From assembly GCF_007570835.1 (NCBI RefSeq), contig NZ_SUNC01000001.1, forward strand, positions 1,240,001 to 1,304,000: a DNA stretch of 64,000 bases. The letters are read 5' to 3'. Source of the stretch: Croceicoccus sediminis. Its GTDB lineage: Bacteria > Pseudomonadota > Alphaproteobacteria > Sphingomonadales > Sphingomonadaceae. Shown here piece after piece: positions 33,316-41,562 of this stretch (position 1 is the stretch's first letter; every line of letters starts with the position of its first letter). The notes under the pieces are model-generated. The model did not search any database and had not been told where the DNA came from. It was given only the letters and a program-made list of their open reading frames with translations. Both the position numbers and the translations under genes were made by a program.

Positions 33316-34071
33316 TTACTGCCACCACCATTGTTTCCAGCCGACTTTTTCGCTGGTCGGGTTGCCGTCACCGTCAATCGCCGGGCGATAGCGGAAACGC
33401 TCCAGCACCAGCTGACAGGTAATGCGATCGACCTCGGAATTTCCGCTCGACCGGCGGACGCGGCAATCGCGGGTGCGGCCTTCGGGGGTCACCGTGAAAT
33501 GCACGATCACATAGGCTCCGTCGCGGTCCTGCGCGCTGCTGCGCGGATAATCCTTGGCGCGGATTTCGCCCGCGATCTTTTCGGCATGGCGCGCGAAAGG
33601 CACGCCGCCCGAACCTGTGCCCTCGCCGCCGCTGCCGGTGCCGACACCCGGTCCTCCGCCGCCCGTGCCGGTGCCGTCCTCGGCCGCGCCCGACCGGGTC
33701 TGGTCGCCGGTTGAGGAGACGGGCGGGACTGGTGGGTCCTCTTTCTTGGGAATACGTGCCGGCGGAGCGCTGACTTCCTTGGGAGTGGCCTCGGCAGCTT
33801 CTTCGCCGGACGCGCCCTCGGGCTCTATCTCTTCCACTTTCTTTGGCGGTTCTTCCGGCTCGCTCTGAAACGGGATCGAAAACGACGTGACCGATTTCAC
33901 CGCCTCGGGCACGATGTCGATATCGAATGCTCGCAGCAGGCCGAAAATGACCGCGACGTGGATCAGGCCCACGACAATCACGGTCGCCAGCTTGCGCCCG
34001 GTCAGGCGGGAGCGTGCGCGACTGATGATGCTTTCACGGCGAGAGAATGTGCCTTGCGGGGCCTGGTCCAT
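33316..34071 (-). CDS. TonB-family energy transducer
   Basis: A 251-residue protein linking the ExbBD proton motor to outer-membrane receptors. A basic N-terminus, one transmembrane helix (about 29-50), a Pro/Glu/Lys-rich periplasmic linker, a Gly/Ser/Thr-rich stretch (GTGTGGGGPGVGTGSGGEGTG) and a C-terminal TonB domain (VIVHFTVTPEGRTRDCRV, ERFRYRPAIDGDG) are visible. The C-terminus is Trp-rich (WKQWWWQ). exbB/exbD are not adjacent. The start MDQAPQ is 13 codons inside the maximal frame. Confidence 0.9.
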   Translation of the reverse strand: MDQAPQGTFSRRESIISRARSRLTGRKLATVIVVGLIHVAVIFGLLRAFDIDIVPEAVKSVTSFSIPFQSEPEEPPKKVEEIEPEGASGEEAAEATPKEVSAPPARIPKKEDPPVPPVSSTGDQTRSGAAEDGTGTGGGGPGVGTGSGGEGTGSGGVPFARHAEKIAGEIRAKDYPRSSAQDRDGAYVIVHFTVTPEGRTRDCRVRRSSGNSEVDRITCQLVLERFRYRPAIDGDGNPTSEKVGWKQWWWQ

Positions 34072-34166
34072 GGCGGTGAAACGTATGCCGCCCCCGCCCC
34101 GTTCCCGCAAGCCGACCGCTTCGCCCGCGCCCGCCCTATCATGGCTGGAAACAGACGGAGGTAATC

Positions 34167-34577
34167 ATGGCCTATATCCTCGTGGCGGACGACGACGAGA
34201 TTCTTGCAGAAATGGTGCGGCACCGGTTGGCGACCGTCGGGCATGAAGTAATGGTGGTCGAAGACGGGGAAGAGGCGCTGCGCTGTGTGGCGCAGCGTTT
34301 GCCCGATGCGATCCTGCTCGACTGGATGATGCCGATCCGTTCGGGAATGGAAACGCTGGTCGAATTGAAAAGCCATCCGCAGCGGTGCCACGTGCCCGTC
34401 GTCATGATGACGTCACGGCGCAGCCAGACCGATGTCCTGGCCGCCCTGCGCGCAGGTGCGACCGATTACATGACAAAGCCTTTTTCGCCCGAGGACCTGG
34501 CGCTCAGGATCGAAGGCTTGCTGGAAAGGAAGCGGCATGTCTCAGAGGATGGCGCCGTGCGCCAGAGCCTCCACTAA
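34167..34577 (+). CDS. Single-domain response regulator
   Basis: A 136-residue receiver protein with no output domain. D9/D10 form the acidic pocket, D52 (LLDWMMP) is the phospho-acceptor, T82 (MMTSRR) the switch Thr and K104 (MTKPFSP) the conserved Lys. It may relay phosphate or bind a target by itself. No histidine kinase is adjacent. It sits between TonB and the tad locus, facing the opposite way, 10 bases from the convergent cpaA gene. Confidence 0.92.
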   Translation: MAYILVADDDEILAEMVRHRLATVGHEVMVVEDGEEALRCVAQRLPDAILLDWMMPIRSGMETLVELKSHPQRCHVPVVMMTSRRSQTDVLAALRAGATDYMTKPFSPEDLALRIEGLLERKRHVSEDGAVRQSLH

Positions 34578-34587
34578 ACAGCGGCGA

Positions 34588-35064
34588 TCAATAGGGCAGC
34601 AGGCCCACCGCCGGATTGGAAAGCTGCATGATGATACCGCCCGCCGCAATCGCGACGCCATAGGGCATGACCTTGTCGCCCTTGGAGATCTTGCGCTTTG
34701 TCACCTTGAAAATGATGAGCCAGACGATCGCCACGACCAGACCGGCCAGGGCGATCGACACGAACAAGCCAAGCGCCTCCGAAATGGGAAACCAGGCCGC
34801 GCTGGCGGCATAGAATTTCGCATCGCCGCCGCCCCACAGCTTCATCGCAAAGATGATCATGGCAACGACCAGCGCGCCCGCGAAATGGCCGAGTGACGAC
34901 AGGCCCAGTTGCCACCCGTTAAGCGCGGTCACCAGGACAAGACCGGCGACCAGCATCGCGGCGTTGAGCCAGTTGGGAATGCGCCGCGTGCGGATGTCTG
35001 AAACCGCCCCGACAAGAGCAAAGAGAGTAAAGATCGCGGCAAGCGCGACAGCAGCCGTATTCAC
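34588..35064 (-). CDS. cpaA: Prepilin peptidase CpaA/TadV (A24 family)
   Basis: A 158-residue membrane aspartyl protease that cleaves Flp and pseudopilin leaders. The two catalytic Asp motifs are SDIRTRRIPNWLNAAM near residue 25 and GGGDAKFYAASAAW near residue 80. Five to six transmembrane segments. Short A24 proteins without methylase domain are the Tad type. It is the last gene of the tad run, 28 bases behind the TPR lipoprotein. Confidence 0.92.
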   Translation of the reverse strand: MNTAAVALAAIFTLFALVGAVSDIRTRRIPNWLNAAMLVAGLVLVTALNGWQLGLSSLGHFAGALVVAMIIFAMKLWGGGDAKFYAASAAWFPISEALGLFVSIALAGLVVAIVWLIIFKVTKRKISKGDKVMPYGVAIAAGGIIMQLSNPAVGLLPY

Positions 35065-35092
35065 GCGGGGTTATTCCTGGATTGTTGGGGGA

Positions 35093-35830
35093 TCAATTCC
35101 GCCTGTCCGAACCCGTATCGTTCAGGACGATGCGGATCGGATAGGAAGCCTTGCGAGCCATTCTGCTGCGGTGGACCTGCCGCGTAACCTGCCGGGCGGA
35201 ACGTTTTGTTTCCACGCGAACGGGCGAGTCCACTTCCGACAGTGCCATGCGCACGACCGGTTCGACCTGCTTGCCCACGGTGACCTGCCCCTTCGCCACA
35301 CGGGCAACGCGCGTTGGCTGGCGGCTTTCCACGGTGACCGCGCCCGACACGTTGACGGGACGGGTTTCGACCGTGACAGGGCCGTGCAACTGCGGCTGGG
35401 GCGCTTCGCGAACGGCCAGTTCGATGGGTTCCAGTTCGGGATAGACCGGCGCCATCACCGGTCCGCGTCCTTCGAGACGGGCAAGGTTGCGGGCAAAGCG
35501 TTCGTCCTGCGGCGCGGCGGCAACGGCACGCGCGAAATAACGCTGCGCCAGATCGGGCCTGCCGATGCGGTCATATGCGATCGCCATGCCGTTGAACGCC
35601 TCTGCCGCGTAGCGCGGATCGTACGATGCCTGGCGGAAAGCGGTGACCGCCCGTGCGGGACGGTTCGCCTCCAGGTGGACTTTCCCCATGGCGAGGCGGC
35701 TTTCGAAGTAGTCGCCCATGTCGATCGATGCCGGATCGACAGCGGCACTGTTCGAGCCAAAGACCGACTGGCAGCCACCGAGCGTTGCAGCGACCAGCAC
35801 GAGACCGGCGACGTTTGCAATCTTCCGCAT
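35093..35830 (-). CDS. TadD-like TPR lipoprotein
   Basis: A 245-residue protein with lipobox LGGC (Cys20) and two to three tetratricopeptide repeats: GKVHLEANRPARAVTAFRQA, AEAFNGMAIAYDRIGRPDLAQRYFARAVAAAP. The remainder (about 125-230) is a low-complexity beta-like stretch rich in Val, Thr and Glu (VTVETRPVNVSGAVTVES). In Tad systems TadD is a TPR lipoprotein needed for pilus assembly; this tail is unusual. It follows tadC by 28 bases. Start chosen at MRKIAN behind the longer frame. Confidence 0.8.
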   Translation of the reverse strand: MRKIANVAGLVLVAATLGGCQSVFGSNSAAVDPASIDMGDYFESRLAMGKVHLEANRPARAVTAFRQASYDPRYAAEAFNGMAIAYDRIGRPDLAQRYFARAVAAAPQDERFARNLARLEGRGPVMAPVYPELEPIELAVREAPQPQLHGPVTVETRPVNVSGAVTVESRQPTRVARVAKGQVTVGKQVEPVVRMALSEVDSPVRVETKRSARQVTRQVHRSRMARKASYPIRIVLNDTGSDRRN

Positions 35831-35858
35831 GTTTCCCCCCTTTGGAACCACGAACCTG

Positions 35859-36839
35859 TTATCGCGACATCATCGGGAAGATGTCCCGAACGACGCGGAT
35901 GGATGCCGGGAGCATGAGAACCCCGATCATTGTCGGCAACATGCATACCACAAGTGGTATCGAAATGAGAACCGGCAGACGGTGGGCCTTTTCCTCGGCC
36001 CGCATACGGCGCTTTTCACGCATTTCAGAGGCATAGACACGCAGCGTGGACGACATGCTGGTGCCCAGCTTGTCCGACTGGATCAGGAGTGTCGTGAACG
36101 ACCGGATTTCGTCGACGCGGGCCATGTCGGCCAGGCGGCGGAAAGCCTCCTCGCGGCTGGCACCGGCGCGCAGGCGCAGCACCGCGATGGAAAGCAATTG
36201 TGCCACCAGCGGGTGCGAGTGCACCATTTCGCGGCCGACACGGTCCATCGCAGCCTCGATACCGAGGCCTGCCTCGACGCAAACGAGCAGGAGATCGAGG
36301 CAGTCCGGAAAGCCGTTGACGATCTCTTCCTTGCGGCGATCGGCCTTTGCCTGAACGAAAAGGTTCGGGAAATAGAGCCCCAGCAGGCCCAGCAGCGACG
36401 CGCCGATGTAGATCGTGAAGAAACCCGGCGGTTCTTCGGAATATCCGTACATCAGGATAACGTACATCAGCGGAAAGAACGCCATCGCGCCGATGCGCGC
36501 CATCGTGAAGATGCGCGGCGCGGAGGGATGGGTATAGCCCGCTGCGATCAACTTGTCGCGAAGGCGCTCGCTCTTGGTGTCGGTCAGGTCGAGGCCGGTC
36601 CGCTCCACCATGTCGGCAAGGCGGGCCCATGCGCCCTGGTTGTCACGCTGCCGCAGGCTGGCCGCCGACATCTCGCCACCCGCATTCGTCGGGGCGGCGA
36701 TCTGCTGCAGTCCGGCGCGAATCTGCGCCCGGCGGTTCATCACGTTGATCACGACCAGCGCGATACCGACGACGACGATGAAAATGCCGATCAGCGTGGC
36801 AATGCGTGTCGCTTGGTTCTGGAGAACGAGATCAAGCAT
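35859..36839 (-). CDS. tadC: Tad pilus inner-membrane platform protein TadC
   Basis: A 326-residue T2SF-domain protein. Helices near residues 11-33, 125-165 and 300-320 flank the cytosolic GspF-like domain: ADRRKEEIVNGFPDCLDLLLVCVEAGLGIEAAMDRV and RVDEIRSFTTLLIQSDKLGTSMSSTLRVYASEMREKRRMRAEEKAH. It pairs with TadB to form the platform on which CpaF acts. It follows tadB by 2 bases. Confidence 0.93.
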   Translation of the reverse strand: MLDLVLQNQATRIATLIGIFIVVVGIALVVINVMNRRAQIRAGLQQIAAPTNAGGEMSAASLRQRDNQGAWARLADMVERTGLDLTDTKSERLRDKLIAAGYTHPSAPRIFTMARIGAMAFFPLMYVILMYGYSEEPPGFFTIYIGASLLGLLGLYFPNLFVQAKADRRKEEIVNGFPDCLDLLLVCVEAGLGIEAAMDRVGREMVHSHPLVAQLLSIAVLRLRAGASREEAFRRLADMARVDEIRSFTTLLIQSDKLGTSMSSTLRVYASEMREKRRMRAEEKAHRLPVLISIPLVVCMLPTMIGVLMLPASIRVVRDIFPMMSR

Positions 36840-36841
36840 CG

Positions 36842-37843
36842 TCAGACCTTCAGGTTAACGAGATTGCGGATCCAGAAGAACCCGATCGCGTAGAGCGCCA
36901 TCAGGCAGATGAAGCCGATGATGAACATGCCCTCGCCCGCAACGCTGAGATAGAATTCAGGGTTCACCGTGAACAAGCCGATGAACGCCACGATCGGCAG
37001 GATGGTCAGCATCCAGCCCGTCATGCGCCCTTCGGAGCTGAGTGCGCGGACCTTCATGTAAAGGCTCGCCCGCTGGCGGATGACGTCCGACAGGTTGGCC
37101 AGGATTTCCGCCAGGTTGCCGCCCGTTTCGTTCTGGACCGAAAGCGAGACGACGAACATGCGAATGTCTTCAAGGTCCCAGCGGTCCGCCATCGCGCTGA
37201 GCGCGTCGGTCAGTTCCGCACCATAGGCCACTTCGTCCGAAACGATGCCGAATTCGCTGCCGATGGGATCTTCCATCTCCGTCGTCAGCAGCTCGATGGC
37301 CGATGCGATCGGATGGCCGGCCCGCAGCGCGCGCACGAAAACGTCGAGCGCGACGGGGAACTGTTCTTCCACCTTCTTGCGGCGCTTTTGCGCGATGGAG
37401 GAAATGACCATCAGCGGCAACAGGATCGCAGCGCAGATCGCAATGGCCATGGCAAGCACCAGGACTCCGGCCGAAAACTCGATCCCCGTCCCGCCGATCG
37501 CCAGCAGGATCAGCGCCATGATGAGGACGAAGGCACCGATCATCACGAACAGCATCTGGCTGGCCGAGATCGGCAGGGCCGCGGTCATCAAGGTACGCTC
37601 AAGCTTGACCACCATGCCCGCCAATACGGGCGGCAGGTTGGTCATCGTCTTGGGCGTCGCCTTGCGCAGGCGAGCGAGGATTTCCTCACGCGTGCTGCCT
37701 TCGCGGATCATCTTCAGGCGCTTGTTCACGGCGCGAGTATGCGCGGTGCGGCTGAAGGTGAAGTCGAGGAAGACCTGCGCGATCAGGAACACCGTCCCGA
37801 AGACGGCGATGAGCGTGATGATCTTGAGAAGTGCGTCTATCAT
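36842..37843 (-). CDS. tadB: Tad pilus inner-membrane platform protein TadB
   Basis: A 333-residue T2SF-domain membrane protein. RRKKVEEQFPVALDVFVRALRAGHPIASAIELLTTEMEDPIGSEF and the FVVSLSVQNETGGNLAEILANLSDVIRQRA stretch are the domain's signature. Four hydrophobic segments. Overlaps the cpaF stop by four bases and precedes tadC by two. Together with TadC it forms the polymerisation platform. Confidence 0.93.
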   Translation of the reverse strand: MIDALLKIITLIAVFGTVFLIAQVFLDFTFSRTAHTRAVNKRLKMIREGSTREEILARLRKATPKTMTNLPPVLAGMVVKLERTLMTAALPISASQMLFVMIGAFVLIMALILLAIGGTGIEFSAGVLVLAMAIAICAAILLPLMVISSIAQKRRKKVEEQFPVALDVFVRALRAGHPIASAIELLTTEMEDPIGSEFGIVSDEVAYGAELTDALSAMADRWDLEDIRMFVVSLSVQNETGGNLAEILANLSDVIRQRASLYMKVRALSSEGRMTGWMLTILPIVAFIGLFTVNPEFYLSVAGEGMFIIGFICLMALYAIGFFWIRNLVNLKV

Positions 37844-39216
37844 CGGTTCATATCGAAGTCAGGGCGGAACAGTTCGGACGGAAGTTCGATACCGGCGGAT
37901 ACCGCCTCGGCATGGAACTTGGGCCGGATGCCGGTCGCTTCGAAGCGGCCGATCACGTTGTTGTGTTCGTCACGGCCCGAAATCTTGAAGCGGTAGATTT
38001 CCTGCATCGTGATCGTGTCGCCTTCCATGCCGGTCAGCTCCGAAAGGCTGAGAACGCGGCGGCGACCGTCGGCAAGGCGGCCGACCTGAACGACAACGTT
38101 GATGGCCGATGCGATCTGCGCGCGCGCCGATCGGGCACCGATTTCGATCCCGCTCATGCCGATCATCTGCTCGATACGCGAAAGCGCGTCGCGGGCGGTG
38201 TTGGCGTGAACCGTGGTCATGGAACCGTCGTGGCCGGTGTTCATCGCCTGAAGCATGTCGAATGCCTCCCCGGCGCGGACTTCGCCGACGATGATGCGGT
38301 CAGGGCGCATACGCAGTGCGTTCTTCACCAGATCGCGCTGTGTGACCTCGCCCTTGCCCTCGATGTTGGGCGGACGCGTTTCGAGGCGGGCGACGTGTTC
38401 CTGCTGAAGCTGAAGCTCGGCGCTGTCCTCGATGGTGACGATACGTTCGCGGCTGTCGATGAAGGACGACATGGCGTTGAGCAGGGTCGTCTTGCCCGAG
38501 CCGGTACCGCCCGAGATCAACACGTTGCGGCGCGATGCAACGACCGCGCGCATGACATGCGCCATCGGTTCGGGGACCGAGCCCAGTTCGATCAGGCGGT
38601 CAATGCCGATGCGCTTCTTCGCGAACTTACGAATGGAGAGCAGCGAACCGTCGACGGCCAGCGGCGAGACGATCGCGTTGACACGCGAACCGTCGGCAAG
38701 GCGTGCGTCGACGAAAGGCGATGATTCGTCGACGCGGCGGCCGACCGCGCTGACGATCTTCTGGATGATCCGCATCAGGTGCTTGTCATCCTGGAATTCG
38801 GTGCGCGCGCGTTCGAGAATACCCGAACGTTCGACGAAGACCGTCTTGGGACCGTTCACCAGGATATCGGTGATCGAATCGTCCTGAAGCAACGGCTCGA
38901 GCGGGCCAAGGCCCAGCAGTTCGTCCAAAACGTCGTCGACGAGCGCGGTCCGTTCCGTCCGGTTCAACGCCTCATGACGCTGGGACAGGATTTCGTTGAT
39001 GATCTCGCTCAGTTCCGCACGGATCTGTTCGCGCGGCATCTTTTCAAGCGCCGACAGATTGATCCTGTCGAGCAGGGCGCGGTGGATCGAGACCTTGAGG
39101 TCGAGCGCACGCTTCTGCTGCTCGTCCTGTTCGCCGTCCAGCGTTTCCAGCTGCATCGGTCCATCGACGACCGGCGGGTCGACCTTTTCCTCGGCGCGCT
39201 TGACCGACCACTTCAT
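37840..39216 (-). CDS. cpaF: Tad pilus assembly ATPase CpaF/TadA
   Basis: A 458-residue PilT/VirB11-type ATPase that powers pilus extension and retraction. Walker A is [19 protein letters not shown]. The Asp box is [13 protein letters not shown], Walker B lies in [34 protein letters not shown], and the His box follows. The N-terminal domain is present in full. It is followed by tadB with overlap and preceded by cpaE by 3 bases. Confidence 0.96.
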   Translation of the reverse strand: MKWSVKRAEEKVDPPVVDGPMQLETLDGEQDEQQKRALDLKVSIHRALLDRINLSALEKMPREQIRAELSEIINEILSQRHEALNRTERTALVDDVLDELLGLGPLEPLLQDDSITDILVNGPKTVFVERSGILERARTEFQDDKHLMRIIQKIVSAVGRRVDESSPFVDARLADGSRVNAIVSPLAVDGSLLSIRKFAKKRIGIDRLIELGSVPEPMAHVMRAVVASRRNVLISGGTGSGKTTLLNAMSSFIDSRERIVTIEDSAELQLQQEHVARLETRPPNIEGKGEVTQRDLVKNALRMRPDRIIVGEVRAGEAFDMLQAMNTGHDGSMTTVHANTARDALSRIEQMIGMSGIEIGARSARAQIASAINVVVQVGRLADGRRRVLSLSELTGMEGDTITMQEIYRFKISGRDEHNNVIGRFEATGIRPKFHAEAVSAGIELPSELFRPDFDMNR

Positions 39217-39219
39217 AGA

Positions 39220-40401
39220 TTAACCCCCAATGGTTCGGTCGCAGATTTCATCCGCCAGCCGGTCGACGTCCTTTACGAACGCGGCCTTGCGGTTGTTGTC
39301 CGACAGGAGGACCCCCTGGTCCTGCGCCATCTGCAGATCCCCACGATCACGCGAGACGGTTGCGAATACCTGTCGGTTCAGCGTCTCTGCGACCTCGTTG
39401 ACGCTGATGGACTGGAAAAGCTTCTTGCCGACGCGGTTGACGACCACGCGGACGTTCTCCGGGCTGACGTTCATCACGTCGAACAGTTCGACGACGCGCT
39501 TCGTCTGGCGAAGTCCCGTGATCGACTGGTCGGTGACCAGCAGGTTCTCATTACAGGCGAGCGCGGCCGACAAGGTCCAGTTCGTCCAGTTCGCCGGAAG
39601 GTCCAGCAGGACAAAATCGAACGTCTGACGCGCGACGATCAGCATCTTGAGCAAGCGATCGACATCGACATCTTCAAGCGGTGCAATAACCGACGGCGCG
39701 CCGATGACCCAGAAGCCCTGCGGCGCGGCCAGCGCGGAATCGCGCACCAGATCGGTGTCGAGCCGTTCCGACGCCTCCAGCAGGTCAAGCACCGTGGTGG
39801 TGGGCGTCAGGCTCAGATAATTAGCGACCTGCCCGAATTGCAGATCGAGATCGATGACGCACACGTCCATCGGCCGCCCGCGGCAATCGGTGAGCGAAGC
39901 TGCAAGATGCGTGATCAGCGTCGTGGCGCCAACACCGCCGGCGGCGCGGACCATCGAAACCATCGGCGCAAGCGAGGACCTGGTGACGGGCGCGACACTG
40001 GCCGACGTGTCGAGAAGCTGGGCGGTGAGCTCCTCCACGTCGAAAGGCAGCGTCGCCACATCGCTGACACCCTGGCGAATCAGGGTGCGCGTCATCGCCA
40101 GGTCGGCCTGTTCCAGCGCAACGATCAGCGGCAGGCCGGGACGCTTCTCACGTACCGCCGAGACGCGGTTCAGTGATGCCTGCGAAGCCGGATCGACTTC
40201 GAGGACAAGCACGACCGCGCGCGACATGACTTCGTCGGGCAGCGCGGCATCGGCCGCCAGATCAACGACGTGCACTTCGCTGCCGAAACGGTTTTCAAGC
40301 GCAGCCGCATGGTGATCCTGCGCGACGATGTAGATGCCCGAAGGCAAATTGCGATCCATCCTGATTCCAGTTTCCGAAGGAACTTCCATTTTGCCCATCA
40401 T
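39220..40401 (-). CDS. cpaE: Tad pilus assembly protein CpaE (MinD-like ATPase)
   Basis: A 393-residue protein with an N-terminal receiver-like domain (about 10-125) and a MinD/ParA-type ATPase domain. The P-loop reads RAAGGVGATTLITHLA, so the usual Lys of the GKTT motif is Ala, as in many CpaE proteins. Later VCVIDLDLQFGQVANYL and FVLLDLPANWTNWT follow. It directs Tad machinery positioning. The start is not fixed: ATGs at 40401, 40398 and later (MDRNLPSG) are possible; the first lies one base behind the preceding stop. Confidence 0.9.
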   Translation of the reverse strand: MMGKMEVPSETGIRMDRNLPSGIYIVAQDHHAAALENRFGSEVHVVDLAADAALPDEVMSRAVVLVLEVDPASQASLNRVSAVREKRPGLPLIVALEQADLAMTRTLIRQGVSDVATLPFDVEELTAQLLDTSASVAPVTRSSLAPMVSMVRAAGGVGATTLITHLAASLTDCRGRPMDVCVIDLDLQFGQVANYLSLTPTTTVLDLLEASERLDTDLVRDSALAAPQGFWVIGAPSVIAPLEDVDVDRLLKMLIVARQTFDFVLLDLPANWTNWTLSAALACNENLLVTDQSITGLRQTKRVVELFDVMNVSPENVRVVVNRVGKKLFQSISVNEVAETLNRQVFATVSRDRGDLQMAQDQGVLLSDNNRKAAFVKDVDRLADEICDRTIGG

Positions 40402-40402
40402 C

Positions 40403-41035
40403 CTAACTCGCGATCGCCCCGTCCCCGTCCTCGAGCGTGAGCGAGTACGAGAAGTTCGGGTAAGGAACATTCACGCCGACCAGGGTCAGCGTGATAGGCT
40501 GATAACGCATATTGGTTAAAGTGACGGTAACGATGGGAGCGACGTCTGCAAGCGGCTGATCGGCATCATCGACCGCCGGATCGGCAACATACCCAAGCCC
40601 GCTACCGGCATAAGACACGGTGACATCCTGGTCGCTGAGCCGCGGTGTCGCGACACGCATGCGCGTTACGATCGCATCGAACGCGGTCGCGTTGTAATTG
40701 CCGTTATAGCACAGCCCCGAACCGCCTGAGCAAGAACAACTGGTGTCGTTACACGTGATCGTCTGCATCGCTTCGGCACAGATCGTGTCGCCCGCGACGA
40801 TCGCTGCGCCGTTGCAGGTTTGCCCGGCGAAACTGCCGCTGTTGAGTGCGCCGGGCACGATGTCCGTTGCAACCGCATAACGCGCGCCAAGTTGAACGGC
40901 CTTTTCGTACTGGTTCAGTTGCCAAGCGTACCGGCCCACGTCGATCACGCCGAAAAGAAGCAGCAGCGCGGCCGGCAGGACCAGAGCGAATTCGGCGGCA
41001 CCTGCACCGCGGTTGTCCCGGATGAACCGCATCAT
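40403..41035 (-). CDS. TadE-like pseudopilin (first copy, longer)
   Basis: A 210-residue minor-pilin-like protein. The N-terminus NRGAGAAEFALVLPAALLLLFGVIDVGRYAW has the TadE cleavage/hydrophobic stretch including the conserved Glu. The exported part has six Cys, including CNDTSCSCSGGSGLC, suggesting disulfides, unlike its neighbour. Overlaps the adjacent tadE by four bases. It precedes cpaE with a one-base gap. Confidence 0.87.
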   Translation of the reverse strand: MMRFIRDNRGAGAAEFALVLPAALLLLFGVIDVGRYAWQLNQYEKAVQLGARYAVATDIVPGALNSGSFAGQTCNGAAIVAGDTICAEAMQTITCNDTSCSCSGGSGLCYNGNYNATAFDAIVTRMRVATPRLSDQDVTVSYAGSGLGYVADPAVDDADQPLADVAPIVTVTLTNMRYQPITLTLVGVNVPYPNFSYSLTLEDGDGAIAS

Positions 41036-41562
41036 ACGCCAATCACCGGTGCATGGCTTTCGGCCGCGAGACGGTACGAATTGTTCATCACGCCGAGAGC
41101 GCCGAGAATCGAGAAATACGGGACAGCCGGGGCGGAAACGGTGACGACCGCACCTGTTCGCGCGTTACCGGCAGAATCGTTACCGAGAGAATCGAAGATG
41201 CCGGTCGATACGAATGCCGTGCAATCGACGGACACGCTGACCTGCGCGTTGGTCCACCCTGGAAGTTCTGAAGGACCGGTACCCGCGGTATTGCCGGTCC
41301 GCGTCAGGTTCTTGATCTTCGTTTCAACTGTCGACGCAATCGGCGCATAGCCCGCACCGCTCGGGTTACAGACTTCCGAATAGTTGAGACGCGCGGCGTA
41401 ACGCGCGCCGTTACGCACCGATTCGACCAACTTCTGCTGGCTCCAGAAGAAGTTGCCCGCTTCCATCGCCACGAAGATCAAGGGCAGGATCATCGGCAGC
41501 GAAAGGACGAATTCCGCTGCGGGCGACCCACCCTCGTCGTGAAGGAAATCACGCAGGATCAT
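41032..41562 (-). CDS. tadE: TadE-like pseudopilin (second copy)
   Basis: A 176-residue protein with N-terminal pseudopilin segment DEGGSPAAEFVLSLPMILPLIFVAMEAGNFFW and the downstream VESVRNGARYAARL typical for TadE. Only two Cys (in SEVCNPSG and SVDCTAF). It is processed by CpaA and thought to help initiate the pilus. The start and end overlap tadG and the other TadE-like gene by four bases each, so the three are coupled. Confidence 0.88.
   Translation of the reverse strand: MILRDFLHDEGGSPAAEFVLSLPMILPLIFVAMEAGNFFWSQQKLVESVRNGARYAARLNYSEVCNPSGAGYAPIASTVETKIKNLTRTGNTAGTGPSELPGWTNAQVSVSVDCTAFVSTGIFDSLGNDSAGNARTGAVVTVSAPAVPYFSILGALGVMNNSYRLAAESHAPVIGV

Noticed and set aside
30866-33391. 841-codon plus-strand frame opposite the GT4 gene
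   Set aside because: GT4 and toroid motifs on the minus strand are clear; the frame is a GC-rich shadow without recognisable sequence.
33601-33720. Tandem repeat in the TonB gene
   Set aside because: The Gly/Ser/Thr codon run encodes a flexible linker typical of TonB proteins, not a mobile or regulatory repeat.
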